DNA from: JAJEFO01 sp965221845
Lineage (GTDB): Bacteria > Pseudomonadota > Alphaproteobacteria > Rhodobacterales > Rhodobacteraceae
DNA length: 64,000 bases
Direction of reading: 5' to 3'
NCBI GenBank assembly: GCA_965221845.1
Contig: OZ244919.1
Location: 3,162,001 to 3,226,000, forward strand
Below the pieces are notes generated by a model, which saw nothing but the letters and a program-made list of their open reading frames with translations, did not search any database and had not been told where the DNA came from. This document shows positions 52,800 through 62,632 of this stretch, in pieces; positions within the stretch are counted from its first letter, which is position 1, and the number at the start of each line of letters is the position of its first letter. Both the position numbers and the translations under genes were made by a program.

Positions 52800-55114
52800 T
52801 GCGCGCGCATCCGGTTCACGGCATGCAGGAGGCGTTCGGGCGTTGCCGGCGCATCAAGCGCCGGGTAGGGGCTGCCGCAGGCGGCGATCGCGTCCGACAG
52901 CGCGAGGAACGCCGAGATGCCCAGCATCAGCGGCGGCTCGCCGACCGCCTTGGAGCGATGGATCGTCTCTTCGGCGTTCCGTCCCCCGGACCACAGCGAC
53001 ACGTTGAAGATGTCGGGCCGGTCGGAGCAGGCGGGTATCTTGTAGGTCGACGGCGCGTGCGTGAGCAGGCGGCCCTTGCGGTTCCAGACGAGCTCCTCCG
53101 TGGTCAGCCAGCCTGCGCCCTGCACGTACCCCCCTTCGACCTGCCCGATGTCGATCGCCGGGTTCAGCGATGCGCCGGCGTCATGCAGGATGTCGGCGCG
53201 CAGGATGCGGTTCTCGCCCGTGAGCGTGTCCAGCGCGACCTCGCTCACCGCAGCCCCGTAGGCGAAGTAGTAGAACGGCCTCCCCTCGCCCCGGATACGG
53301 TCCCACCGGATCCGGGGGGTCTGGTAGAATCCCGTTGCCGACAGGCTGACGCGCCCTTCGTAGCACTCCCGCGCCGCGTCGGCGAAGCTCATCTCGTCGG
53401 CGCCGGCCCGGACCCGCCCTGCGCGGAACCGCACGTCCCGCGGCTTGACCTGGCGCGTTTCGGCCAGATGCGCCGCCATGCGCTCGCGGATCCGGTCGCA
53501 CGCCGCCTTCACGGCCATGCCGTTGATGTCCGAGCCCGAGGAGGCGGCGGTGGCGGAGGCGTTCGGAACCCGCGCGGTGTCGGTGGCGGTGACCTTGACG
53601 CATTCGAGCGGCACCGAGAAACTTCCGGCCGCGACCTGCGCGACCTTCTGGAACAGGCCCTGCCCCATTTCCGTGCCGCCGTGATTCATGTGGATGGAGC
53701 CGTCATGGTAGACATGCACAAGCGCGCCGGCCTGGTTGAGATGTGTCAGCGTGAACGAGATGCCGAACTTGACCGGCGTCAGGGCGATGCCTCTCTTCAG
53801 GACGGGATTGGCGGCATTCCACTCGGCGACTGCCGCGCGGCGGGCGCGGTAGTCCGATGTCTCCTCAAGTTCGCCGACCATCTCGTGCAGCACGAAATCC
53901 TCGACGGGCATGTGGTAGGGCGTGGTCTGCCGCGTTCCATCGGCAGGGCTGCGCGCGGTCGCCGCGTCGCCTGCCGGGGCGTAGAAGTTGGCCCGGCGGA
54001 CATCCAGCGGGTCGGTTCCGAGCCTGTGGGCGACATGATCCATCACGCGCTCGATTCCAGCCATGCCCTGCGGGCCGCCGAACCCGCGGAACGCGGTTGC
54101 GGACTGGGTGTTGGTCCTCAGACGGTGCGACGTGATTCGCGCCGCCGGCAGGTGGTAGGCGTTGTCGGCATGGAGCATCGCGCGGTCGGCGACGGGCAGC
54201 GACAGATCCCGGGCCCAGCCGCAGCGGCAGTACTGGACGAAGTCGACGCCGGTCAGCCTTCCTCCGGCGTCGAATCCTGCCCGGTATTCGATGCGAAAGT
54301 CGTGGCGCTTGCCGGTGATCATGATGTCGTCGTCCCTGTCGTAGCGCATCTTGCAGGGACGTCCCGTCGCATGCGCGGCGACGGCGCAGGCGACGGCGAC
54401 GGCGTTCGCCTGGCTTTCCTTGCCTCCGAAGCCCCCGCCCATGCGTCGCACGACGATCTGGACGGCATGCATCGGCACGCCGAGGGCGTCGGCGACCTTG
54501 TGCTGGATTTCGCTCGGGTGCTGCGACGAGCAGTGCACGATCATGTCGCCGTTGTCCTGCGGCAGCGCCAGCGCGGCATGGCCTTCGAGGTAGAAGTGCT
54601 CCTGCGCGCCCGTCTCGATCGCGCCGTCAACGACATGCTCGGCCCCGGCGAGGGCGGCCTCGATGTCGCCCTTGAGGTAGACGCGCGGCCCTTCCTCGAA
54701 GCGGCTGCCGGCAGCGAGCGCGTCGTCGATCGACAGAAGCGCAGGCAGTTCCTCGTAGTCGATCCTTCCAAGCCGGGCCGCCTTGCGGGCCGCCAGATGC
54801 GTGTTCGCGGCAACGAGAAAGAGCGGCTGCCCGAGATAGTGCACCGTGCCTTCGGCAAGGAGCGGCTCGTCATGGACGGATGGCGAGACGTCGTTTGCGA
54901 ACGGCAGGTCGTCCGCGGTCAGCACCGCAGCCGCGCCTGCCGCGGCGCGGACGTCCTCCAGCCGCATGTCGGTGACGTTTCCATGTGCCACCGAGCTCGT
55001 GCCGAAGGCCAGCGAAAGCGTGCCGTGCGGTGCGGGGATGTCGTCCACGTAGCGCGCGGCCCCGGTGACATGCAGCCGCGCCGCGTCATGGGGCAGGGCG
55101 GCGCCGACGCTCAC
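52796..55114 (-). CDS. xdhB: xanthine dehydrogenase, molybdopterin-binding subunit
   Basis: A 772-residue catalytic subunit. Molybdenum-site segments are TGAQEHFYLEGHAALA, RRMGGGFGGKESQA, ATAFRGFGGPQGMA, GTEMGQGLFQKVAQ, and KAVGEPPLMLG, which carries the catalytic glutamate. It oxidises hypoxanthine and xanthine to urate and passes electrons to the iron-sulfur/FAD subunit XdhA. The GTG at 55114 overlaps the xdhA stop by four bases, as xdhC does with this gene, so the three are co-translated. Confidence 0.96.
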   Translation of the reverse strand: MSVGAALPHDAARLHVTGAARYVDDIPAPHGTLSLAFGTSSVAHGNVTDMRLEDVRAAAGAAAVLTADDLPFANDVSPSVHDEPLLAEGTVHYLGQPLFLVAANTHLAARKAARLGRIDYEELPALLSIDDALAAGSRFEEGPRVYLKGDIEAALAGAEHVVDGAIETGAQEHFYLEGHAALALPQDNGDMIVHCSSQHPSEIQHKVADALGVPMHAVQIVVRRMGGGFGGKESQANAVAVACAVAAHATGRPCKMRYDRDDDIMITGKRHDFRIEYRAGFDAGGRLTGVDFVQYCRCGWARDLSLPVADRAMLHADNAYHLPAARITSHRLRTNTQSATAFRGFGGPQGMAGIERVMDHVAHRLGTDPLDVRRANFYAPAGDAATARSPADGTRQTTPYHMPVEDFVLHEMVGELEETSDYRARRAAVAEWNAANPVLKRGIALTPVKFGISFTLTHLNQAGALVHVYHDGSIHMNHGGTEMGQGLFQKVAQVAAGSFSVPLECVKVTATDTARVPNASATAASSGSDINGMAVKAACDRIRERMAAHLAETRQVKPRDVRFRAGRVRAGADEMSFADAARECYEGRVSLSATGFYQTPRIRWDRIRGEGRPFYYFAYGAAVSEVALDTLTGENRILRADILHDAGASLNPAIDIGQVEGGYVQGAGWLTTEELVWNRKGRLLTHAPSTYKIPACSDRPDIFNVSLWSGGRNAEETIHRSKAVGEPPLMLGISAFLALSDAIAACGSPYPALDAPATPERLLHAVNRMRAQ

Positions 55115-56499
55115 GGGCGGATCCCGAGCACGTGCGTGGCGACGCCCTGGTCGTCCAGGAAGGCGCGGGTGAGCATGTTGCGGGCCGCGTCGAGCCGGTA
55201 GCCGGCAGAGGCGCGTAGGTCGTTGAGCGGCGTGAAGTCCCGCTCCCAGGCATCTCGCGCGTCGCCTATCGTGGCTTCGCTCCACGTCCGCCCCGAGAGC
55301 GCGTCCTCGACGTGCCGGGCGCGCTTAGGGATCCCGGCCATGCCGCCGAAGGCGATGCGCGCCTCCGCCACCAGCCCGTCCCGGACGCGGATGTTGAAGC
55401 ACCCGCAGACGGCGGAAATGTCCTGGTCGAACCGCTTGGAAAGCTTGTAGCATCTCAGCCGGTCGGCCTGGCGCGGGAAGCTCACGGCCTCGACGAACTC
55501 GCCCGGCGCGCGGTCCTGGACTCCGTAGTCGACGAAGAAGCTCTCAAGCGGAAGGTCCCGGCGGTCGTTGCCGCGCCTGAGGTGCAGCGTCGCGCCGAGC
55601 GCGATCAGCGCGGGCGCGCAGTCCCCCACGGGCGAGCCGTTCGCGATGTTTCCGCCGATTGTGGCGGCATTGCGGATCTGCACCGAACCGAAGCGCCGGA
55701 TCAGTTCGCCAAGGCCGGGATGCAGGTCGCCGACCGTGTCGCCGACCTCCGCGAGCGTGGCCATTGCGCCGATGCGCACCGACTTCGGGCCGACGCTTGA
55801 GGTCCTGAGCTCCCGGATCCGGCCGAGGAAGATGAACCTGCCGGGATCCCGCAGGGCCTTGGTGACCGTGAGTCCGACATCGGTCGCGCCGGCGACGAGC
55901 ACGGCGTCGGGATGGGCGGCGTGCAGGGCGGCAAGTTCGTCTGCGCTTTCGGGCGCGATGTCGGACAGGCCGTCCTCCGGGGCCGTCGCGGCGGCTGCAG
56001 GCATGGCGCGGTCCCCGGCGATCCAGTCCGGGACGGGTTTCGACGCCGCGTCCTCGGCAGCGCGCACGATGGGCGCGTAGCCCGTGCAGCGGCAGAGGTT
56101 GCCGGCGAGCTGGACGTCGAAGTCGCGCCGTCCGTTCCCGTGCGCGCAGGCCATGGAGACGATGAATCCCGGCGTGCAGAAGCCGCATTGCGATCCGTGG
56201 TGCCTGATCATGGCTTCCTGTACAGGATGAAGCGATCCGTCCGGCCCGGAAACGCCTTCTACGGTGCGCACCGCCTTTCCGTGAAGCTGCGGCAGGAACA
56301 GGAGGCAGGCATTCAACGCTCTCGTGCCGTTCGCGTCCGACACCATGACCGTGCACGCCCCGCAATCGCCTTCGTTGCAGCCTTCCTTCGTGCCGGTCAG
56401 GCCGCGGTCCTCGCGAAGCCAGTCCAGCAGGGTGCGGGTCACGGGGACGCCGCTCAGTGCCACCGGCTCTCCGTTCAGGAGAAACGCTGTTTCGCGCAT
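55111..56499 (-). CDS. xdhA: xanthine dehydrogenase, Fe-S/FAD subunit
   Basis: A 462-residue small subunit. The plant-type [2Fe-2S] cluster uses C41, C46, C49 and C65, and the second cluster C105, C108, C136 and C138 (CGFC and CRC). The FAD domain follows (AGATDVGLTVTK and TIGGNIANGSPVGDCAPALIALGA). It carries electrons from the molybdenum site to NAD. First gene of xdhA-xdhB-xdhC. Confidence 0.96.
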   Translation of the reverse strand: MRETAFLLNGEPVALSGVPVTRTLLDWLREDRGLTGTKEGCNEGDCGACTVMVSDANGTRALNACLLFLPQLHGKAVRTVEGVSGPDGSLHPVQEAMIRHHGSQCGFCTPGFIVSMACAHGNGRRDFDVQLAGNLCRCTGYAPIVRAAEDAASKPVPDWIAGDRAMPAAAATAPEDGLSDIAPESADELAALHAAHPDAVLVAGATDVGLTVTKALRDPGRFIFLGRIRELRTSSVGPKSVRIGAMATLAEVGDTVGDLHPGLGELIRRFGSVQIRNAATIGGNIANGSPVGDCAPALIALGATLHLRRGNDRRDLPLESFFVDYGVQDRAPGEFVEAVSFPRQADRLRCYKLSKRFDQDISAVCGCFNIRVRDGLVAEARIAFGGMAGIPKRARHVEDALSGRTWSEATIGDARDAWERDFTPLNDLRASAGYRLDAARNMLTRAFLDDQGVATHVLGIRP

Positions 56500-56800
56500 T
56501 GCGTGTCCGATGCCGCTTTCTGGTTCCGCGCGTCTCCGTCCCGATGCGGCGTAAGGCCGGAGCTGTCCCGCTCGTCACCAAGCAAAGCCGCGAACTCGCG
56601 GACTTGCAAGTGCAGATTTGGCGCAGCCGCCGCTCCGCGCGGCCGCCGGAATGGCTGGGCGCATGGCGGGATCCGCCTCCGGGCTGCCGTTCGCGCGTCC
56701 TGGGTGTTGACGTCCGCGTGTCCCGCCGCGCCGGGCTGGCGCGCGGCGGGACACGGCGAATGCAGGGTGTCTCTGGCCCGGAAGCGCGCAGGCTCCGGAA
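56500..56800. other. intergenic, no gene recognised
   Basis: 301 bases between xdhA and the corrinoid protein gene, both minus strand. It should contain the xdhA promoter and the end of the corrinoid transcript; no clear hairpin or operator stood out. Confidence 0.4.
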
Positions 56801-57505
56801 TCAGCCCGCCGCCATCTGGTTGTGCTTGCGGGCGATGAATTCCTTCGCCGTCTCGACGGCGACGGCGGCATCGCGGCAATACGCGTCCGCTCCAATGGCC
56901 TTACCGAACTCCTCGTTCAGCGGGGCGCCGCCGACGAGCACGATGTAGTCGTCGCGTATGCCCATCCGCACCATCGTGTCGATCACCACCTTCATGTAGG
57001 GCATCGTGGTCGTAAGGAGCGCGGACATTCCGAGGATGTCGGCCTCTTCCCTCTGCAGGGTCTCGATGTAGTCCTCGACGGGGTTGTTGATGCCGAGATC
57101 GACGATCTCGAAGCCGGCGCCTTCCATCATCATCGACACCAGGTTCTTGCCGATGTCATGGATGTCGCCCTTGACGGTCCCGATGACCATCTTGCCCATG
57201 CGAGGCGCGCCGGTCTCGGCCAGGAGCGGCTTCAGGATCGCCATGCCGGCCTTCATCGCATTGGCGGCCAGCAGCACCTCGGGCACGAACAGGATTCCGT
57301 CCCGGAAGTCGTCGCCCACGATCTTCATGCCGCCCACGAGGGCCTCGGTCAGGACGCGGTAGGGCTGCCAGCCGCGATCAAGCAGGATCCGGGTGCCCTC
57401 CTCGATCTCCTCCTTAAGGCCGTCGTAGAGGTCGTCGTGCATCTGGAGCACGAGCTCTTCGTCGTCGAGTTCGCCCAGGACGATGTCGTCGTCTTCGTCT
57501 GCCAT
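56801..57505 (-). CDS. corrinoid (B12-binding) methyl-carrier protein
   Basis: A 234-residue protein with an N-terminal helical cap (residues about 17-100) and a B12-binding Rossmann domain. The lower cobalt ligand is H116 in GDIHDIGKN, with S161 (MSALL) and GG at 192-193 completing the DxHxxG/S.L/GG signature. It matches MtbC/MttC-type proteins that accept methyl groups from MttB-family enzymes. The likely donor enzyme is encoded 14 kb away at 41137. A pterin methyltransferase and a reactivating ATPase are not in the window. Confidence 0.92.
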   Translation of the reverse strand: MADEDDDIVLGELDDEELVLQMHDDLYDGLKEEIEEGTRILLDRGWQPYRVLTEALVGGMKIVGDDFRDGILFVPEVLLAANAMKAGMAILKPLLAETGAPRMGKMVIGTVKGDIHDIGKNLVSMMMEGAGFEIVDLGINNPVEDYIETLQREEADILGMSALLTTTMPYMKVVIDTMVRMGIRDDYIVLVGGAPLNEEFGKAIGADAYCRDAAVAVETAKEFIARKHNQMAAG

Positions 57506-57625
57506 GTCCCCGTGCTCCGCAAAGGCCTTTCAGGCTTTCACGGTCTATTTGGGAATCGAGGGCAGTTGAAAGCCGAATCGCGACTCAATGCCCTGTGCCT
57601 GCGACCTGCCGCTTTCACATGGCGG

Positions 57626-59289
57626 GGGTGTGACAATTTTTTGACATCCGCGTTTTTCGCCTGCGCTTTCAGGAGCGGGCGCGTCGGACCAGGACCGGGC
57701 GAGCCGGCGGGCGGCGCGCTGCATGAGGCAGACGCAGGAGTGCGTGTCATGACTGACGAGAGCGAAGGGAGCCGGGTGCACCGCCATCCGGACGCGGCGG
57801 ATTGTCCGGAGGGGCGAGGAAGGCGCTGCGGCGGTCCGTGCGCACGAGGGCGGGTTCACGCGATGCTGGATCGAGGACGGCCAGGTGCGCAGCCGCGACG
57901 TCGCGGGGGACGGCACGCCCGAGGCGCTGCCGGGGCGGTCCCGTCGGAGTTCGGTCCGCTGCCGCCGCGGCTGGCGGCGGACCCGGGCTCGGGGGTTCCG
58001 GACCCGGACGGGGGCGGGCGGGCGCTCCGGGACGCCTCGCCGGGCGGCGGCGCGGCTGCGCCGAGGCTGCTCTTCGGGCGGCTGGAGGCGACGCGGCCGG
58101 CGCCGGAGTGCGCGGCCTGCGGCAGGCCGACGGCCCGGCATTCGTCGGCGCCGAAGTCCTTGCCTCGAGCCGGCTGGGGCGGGTCGAGGCGGAGCGGTCG
58201 CGTTTCCGCTGCCGGTCGTGCGGCGGGGGATGCTTCCCGCCGGACCGGGCGCTTGGCCTTGAGGGGGACACCGTCACGCCGGGGATGGCGAGCGTCATCG
58301 CCGGGACGGTGCCGCTCATGGGCTTCGAGGCGGCGAGCCGGCATGTCGACAGCCTCGCCGGGGCGGACGCCTCGTCGAGCTCGCTGCAGCGCCGGGCGCT
58401 GGTTCTCGGCGAGGCGGCGGCCCGCTTCGAGCGCGAGGAGGTGCCGGACGGCAGGCCGCCGGAACCGCGCATGCAGCTCTCCGTCGACGGCACCGGCGTC
58501 CCGATGCGCAGGGAGGAGACCGAGGGCGTTCGCGGCAGGCAGGCCGACGGCACCTCGAGGACCCGAGAAGCCAGGCTTGCGGTCATCTGCACCGCCGAGG
58601 GCCGGGACCCCGGGACCGGCGCGGCGGTCAGGGCCGGGGCGGCGAATCCGTCACCTGCCTGACCGGCGGCGCGGCGGCGCCGTCCGGAGGCCGGGAGGCC
58701 TCGGACTTCGCGGCGCGGCCCGACCGGGAGGCGCGGCGGCGGGGGCTGCACGACGCGGGCGGGCCCGTCGTCGTCTCCGACGGGGCGGACTGGATCCCCA
58801 ACGCCTGCGAGGGGCTCTTCGGGGGCCGGAAGGCCGCCATCGTGCCCGGCCTCCTCCACTGCCCGGAACGCGCCTCCGACGCCGCGAGGCGGTCCTGCCG
58901 GCCGGGGGCGGAGCGGGCCCGGCGGTTCGCGGAAGCGAGGCGGACGTCAGGGCGGGCCGGGCGGCGAAGGCCGTCCGGGATCTCGCGCCGTCCGGGGACC
59001 GGCACGAGGACGTGGAGGCCTGCTGCAGGCATTTCGAGAGCAGGCTCGACCGGATGCGGCACGACGCGTTCCGGGAGCGCGGCGTCCGGGCCGGAAAGCG
59101 GCGTCGTGGAGGGCGGATGCCGGCGGTTCGGGCTGCGGACGGAGCGCTCCGGAACGCGCCGGGCGGAGAGGGGCGCCAACGCCATGCTGGCGCTGAAGGT
59201 CCCGGTCATGAACCCCCGGCTGCCCGACTTCCTGGAATGGCGGGCGAATCAGGCCGCGGCAGCCTGACAAGGGAATCTGAACTACACCC
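57626..59289 (+). mobile_element. ISKra4-family element, decayed
   Basis: The transposase remnant lies between short inverted termini GGGTGT (57626-57631) and ACACCC (59284-59289). A possible 5-bp duplication, GGCGG, flanks it at 57621-57625 and 59290-59294. The termini are short and the G-rich duplication could be chance, so the boundaries are tentative. Length about 1.66 kb fits the family. Confidence 0.55.
57802..59267 (+). pseudogene. ISKra4-family transposase, frameshifted
   Basis: Recognisable pieces in order are FRCRSCGGGCFPPDRALGL, then VDGTGVPMRREE with GRQADGTSRTREARL. In a second frame comes VVVSDGADWIPNACEGLFGG, in a third DVEACCRHFESRLDRMRHDA, and finally SGVVEGGCRRFGLRTERSG and NAMLALKVPVMNPRLPDFLE. 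At least three frameshifts are needed, so no active transposase is expected. Confidence 0.8.
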
Positions 59290-59294
59290 GGCGG

Positions 59295-60338
59295 CTGACC
59301 GGTCGGGGCGTCCACGCGGACATGGTTGCAAGCCGGTTCTCGGTTTCGGCGCGGCGGACTGGCCTTGCGACGAAACTGCCACCGCTGCGCACCGACCTCT
59401 TCAGGCGCCTGGCGAGGGTGGGGGACCAGCTTCCCCTCCTATGAGACCGTCGTGCGGCCGCATGAGCCGGTCATGCCGAAAGCCGGCGTGGCAGGGTGGG
59501 GCGGGAAAGTGTTCGTACGGATGCACCCGACCTTGCCGGGCCAGGCGGGGATGACTGAATGGCCGCACCGCCACCTTGCAGCGCTCCGGGCAAAGGATTT
59601 GCCGGGCCGTGACCGCAGAAACGAGTCACGCTGGAATGTCTGCCATGCACAAGACGGACATCACGACGTCCCTTGCTGCCGTCTTGTTTCACGGACGCTG
59701 GCAGAAGCCCGCGGCGTCCAGTTCGCCATCGCGCAGATCGGTCGCCCGTCGTTGCGGCGGTTCGATTTGTCCTGCGTCAGGCGGACGGGGGTGTTGACGG
59801 TCCTTATGGGTGGGGGCCTCTTGAAGATCGCTTGTAGCCCGCTGCCCTCATGGGCCATGGACCCGGAAAGCCCCAACCGTGAATCGCGCCAGCGGATCGC
59901 CCGATTGCAGGAACCCATGGAAGCGATGCAAGCCTATCATGAAGGTGGGAATGCAGCCCAGATCGTTGACGCGTGCTCGTACCGCATCGTTTGGCTGGCA
60001 GAATGGTGATTTCCGGTCGCTTCCGGCCAGTGCGGACCGGTCAGGTGAATCGATCGTCAATATCTGCCCTCCCCCGAAACAGCGGCGTCACCGGGCCGCT
60101 CTCCGCGCTTCCGCAGGGAATGAATGGTCGCCCTCCCGGTGGACAGGACCCGCCCCGGAGCGGCGGAACGGCGGCCGCCCTGGCAGGCGGTCCACAGCCG
60201 GACGTCCGCGGAGCCGCTCCGGACGAAATCCGCCGTGCGGACCCGGAAGACAGCCAGCCCGCCGACGGGATGGGAGCAGGTGGCCTCGATCTCGAAGTCG
60301 GGGAAGGCGGAAGTGTCATGCTGCGCCTGCCCCCCCTG
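59295..60338. other. 1.0 kb between two insertion sequences, no gene recognised
   Basis: Short frames only. Near 60130-60330 one minus-strand frame reads protein-like (FPDFEIEATCSHPVGGLAVF, then FVRSGSADVRLWTAC) without a start codon, and may be a gene fragment stranded by the neighbouring IS5 insertion. A plus-strand frame at 59856-60009 is also open but unrecognised. Confidence 0.35.
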
Positions 60339-60341
60339 TGA

Positions 60342-61302
60342 GAGCTTGAATCATAATTCAATAATATCAATATGTTAAGAGATTCCAGCCGCCTGGCCCC
60401 GCGCCACCCGCCGCATCAGGAACCGGCACGCCGCGAGCTGCGCCCAGGCCAGCGAGCTCTCCAGCGTCCGCCCGGAGTCCTTCGGCCCGGGCGCCGGCAC
60501 CGCGACATCCACGCAAACGTCCGCTCCACCACCCAGCGGCGGCACGGGACCGTGAATCCCCTTGTTTCCCTGGGCCTCTGCACGATCTCGATGACCGGCC
60601 CCAGGCCGTGCTCCGCCAGCGCGGCCTCGAGCTTCGGACCCGCGTAGCCGCCGTCCGCCCACAGCTTCGTCACCTGCGGCGCCTTCCCGGCATCGCCAGG
60701 ATGACGGCCGGCGCCCCGTCCCGGTCCTGCACGTCCGCCCCCGTAGCACCCGGAGCGCGGTCGGGAACCCCTCGACGTCCACCGTCAGGTGCCGCTTCCT
60801 GCCCCCTGGCCTTCCTGCCCGCGTCGCAACCCGACGGCCCGCCCGTCTCGGTCGTCTTCACCGACTGGCTGTCGATCGCGGCCGCCGTCGGCTCGGGGGA
60901 ACGCCCCGCCTGCGCGCGGCCCAGCGTGCGCAGCGCGGCCGGCATCCGTTCCAGGACGCCGTTGTCGCGCCACGCGCAGGAGTGGTTCTGGACGGTCGCA
61001 GAGGGCGGAAAGCACTTGGGAATCGCCCGCCACTGGCATCCCGTGGCCAGCATGTACTGGATCGCGTCGGACGTCTCGCGCAGGTCGGCCGTCCGGCGGC
61101 GGCCCGGCTTCGAGGGGGCCGGAAGCGGCGGCGCGGCCGGAAGCCGTTCCTCGTCGGCCGGCCGGTTTCATGTCGCTCCGGCTTGCGGTCATGCTCCTCG
61201 AGGGCGGTCTCGTCCCAGGCCATCGTGTCCTCCCCGTCCGGGTTGTGCCTGACAGGGAAATGCCACGTCTGGGGGAGGCCATCCACATTTCAGGTCAAGC
61301 TC
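60342..61302 (-). mobile_element. IS5-family insertion sequence
   Basis: A 961-bp element with termini GAGCTTGA (60342-60349) and TCAAGCTC (61295-61302). It is flanked by a TGA duplication (60339-60341 and 61303-61305), the TNA type expected for part of the IS5 family. It truncates the AbiEii-like gene: that gene's present last codons (Q-S-L-T-stop) are read from the end of the element. Confidence 0.85.
60375..61286 (-). pseudogene. IS5-family transposase, frameshifted
   Basis: Pieces in order on the minus strand: MAWDETALEEHDRKPERHE, then MLATGCQWRAIPKCFPPSA with ERMPAALRTLGRA and AAAIDSQSVKTTETGG. Another frame has LWADGGYAGPKLEAALAEHG, FTVPCRRWVVERTFAWMSRC, and a third ESSLAWAQLAACRFLMRRVA. 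Multiple frameshifts break the coding sequence. The catalytic DDE region is recognisable but cannot be made as one protein. Confidence 0.8.
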
Positions 61303-62180
61303 TGAAGGCGAGCGCCGCCCTTCGCAGGGTGTGCCGGAGACGCTGCATGACGCGATCCTTCCACGCCGTATTCGGCAACCAGCCCTTCGATCATCTCCCC
61401 GTCCATGCCCGCGAAGGACGGCATCGCGCCGCCCCGAACGGGCGGGATCCATCGGCCCGCCTCGACCGTTCCGGCCTCCGTCACGGGAAGCCCGTCGCCG
61501 TCGACCTGCAGCCTGTCCATGAACGCCGCCGTGAGACGGCCCAGGGTCTCGCGCGCCTCCTGCATGCTCCTCGTCAGCCCGCCGGCAATCCGGGCTTCGG
61601 GAACGTCACGCGTCAGGACCAGCGGGGTGTCGTCCTGCACCATCGCCAGCCGCATGTTGAAGGACATCAGGTCGACGAGCGAGAGGGGGCTCTCATTCGG
61701 GAACTTGCCCGCTGCCGCGCAGGCCATGCGCCAGAGCGGCATGACATGAGTGTCAAGCAGCCAGAGATCGGCGAAGTCACGCTTTCTTTTCCTGGAAGCC
61801 GCCGCCAGGGCCTTGTTCGCCGCGAGGTCGGCGAAATGCAGCCTGTATCCGAAATCGCTGTCTTCGACCGGGGCGAAGTATTCCAGGGCGAGCGCCTGGG
61901 TCCACTGAAGGACGGCTCGCCCTTCCATCGGCTTCATGACATGGCATTCGCGGAACCCGTCATAGGCCCGTCCCGGACTGACGCCGAAACCGTTCGCCTC
62001 GAGAGCCGCGACGTCCTTGCGCATCGTCGGGTCCGGATCTCCCGCGGTGAAGACGTCATGGTCGTCGCTCAGGCGAAATCCGTGACGCTGGATGACGGAT
62101 CCGCCGGCGAACGGGCTCGACGCATCCCTGTTTGAGGCGATGACGCGCAGGATGTCCTTCTGGAAACAAACATTGTATGA
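61290..62180 (-). pseudogene. AbiEii/AbiGii-type nucleotidyltransferase, broken at both ends
   Basis: The open frame from 62024 (ATG) gives 244 residues. Further upstream the same frame continues as QKDILRVIASNRDASSPFAG, GGSVIQRHGFRLSDDHDVF and TAGDPDPTM without any start codon. GG-S...SDDHDVF is the nucleotidyltransferase active site, and DFGYRLHFADLAANKALAAA and RDFADLWLLDTHVMPL follow. The 3' end is cut by the IS5 element. The 5' end runs into AT-rich sequence at about 62180-62230. Family members are toxins of AbiE-type toxin-antitoxin/abortive-infection pairs; no antitoxin is visible. Starting at 62024 would omit the active site. Confidence 0.7.
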
Positions 62181-62632
62181 AATCCGCTGTTTTCTCGTAA
62201 TCCTATTGATATGTATGTATTTTTCAGAAACTTCCGCGTGAGCAAAATTCCCATGGCGTAAGCACTTCGAAAGCGGATTGATTCCAATCCACGCGCTTCC
62301 CCGATGTCGTCTGTCGCTCTGAGGAGGCCGTAACCGTGTAACTGTTCAGGCGAGCCGTGGAGACTCGAAGGGCGCATGTCGCGAACCGTCGCAACAGCAA
62401 GAGGTTGCTCGATTGCGCCTGGATCGTCTCGCAGGGGTCCGCACTCGCCTACAGGAAGTACTGACGGCCTACATCGGTCAGGAACGGGCCGCGAAGGCCG
62501 CCCAGCGGAGACTGTGGCGCGGCGATTTCGTCGCCCCTTGGGACTGACGCCGGGACAAGCGCCTCGCAGCCGCCGCTCCCGCGGCCCGCACCGGGACCTG
62601 TCGCATCAAGGTGGAGTTGGTGACTGCTGTTG
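62181..62632. other. intergenic, AT-richer, no gene recognised
   Basis: The stretch at about 62160-62240 is the most AT-rich part of the window and marks a change of composition into the methyltransferase region. No coding sequence is supported. Confidence 0.4.

Noticed and set aside
52823..55201. 792-residue plus-strand open frame opposite xdhB
   Set aside because: Shadow of xdhB; no domain, and composition reflects the complementary codons.
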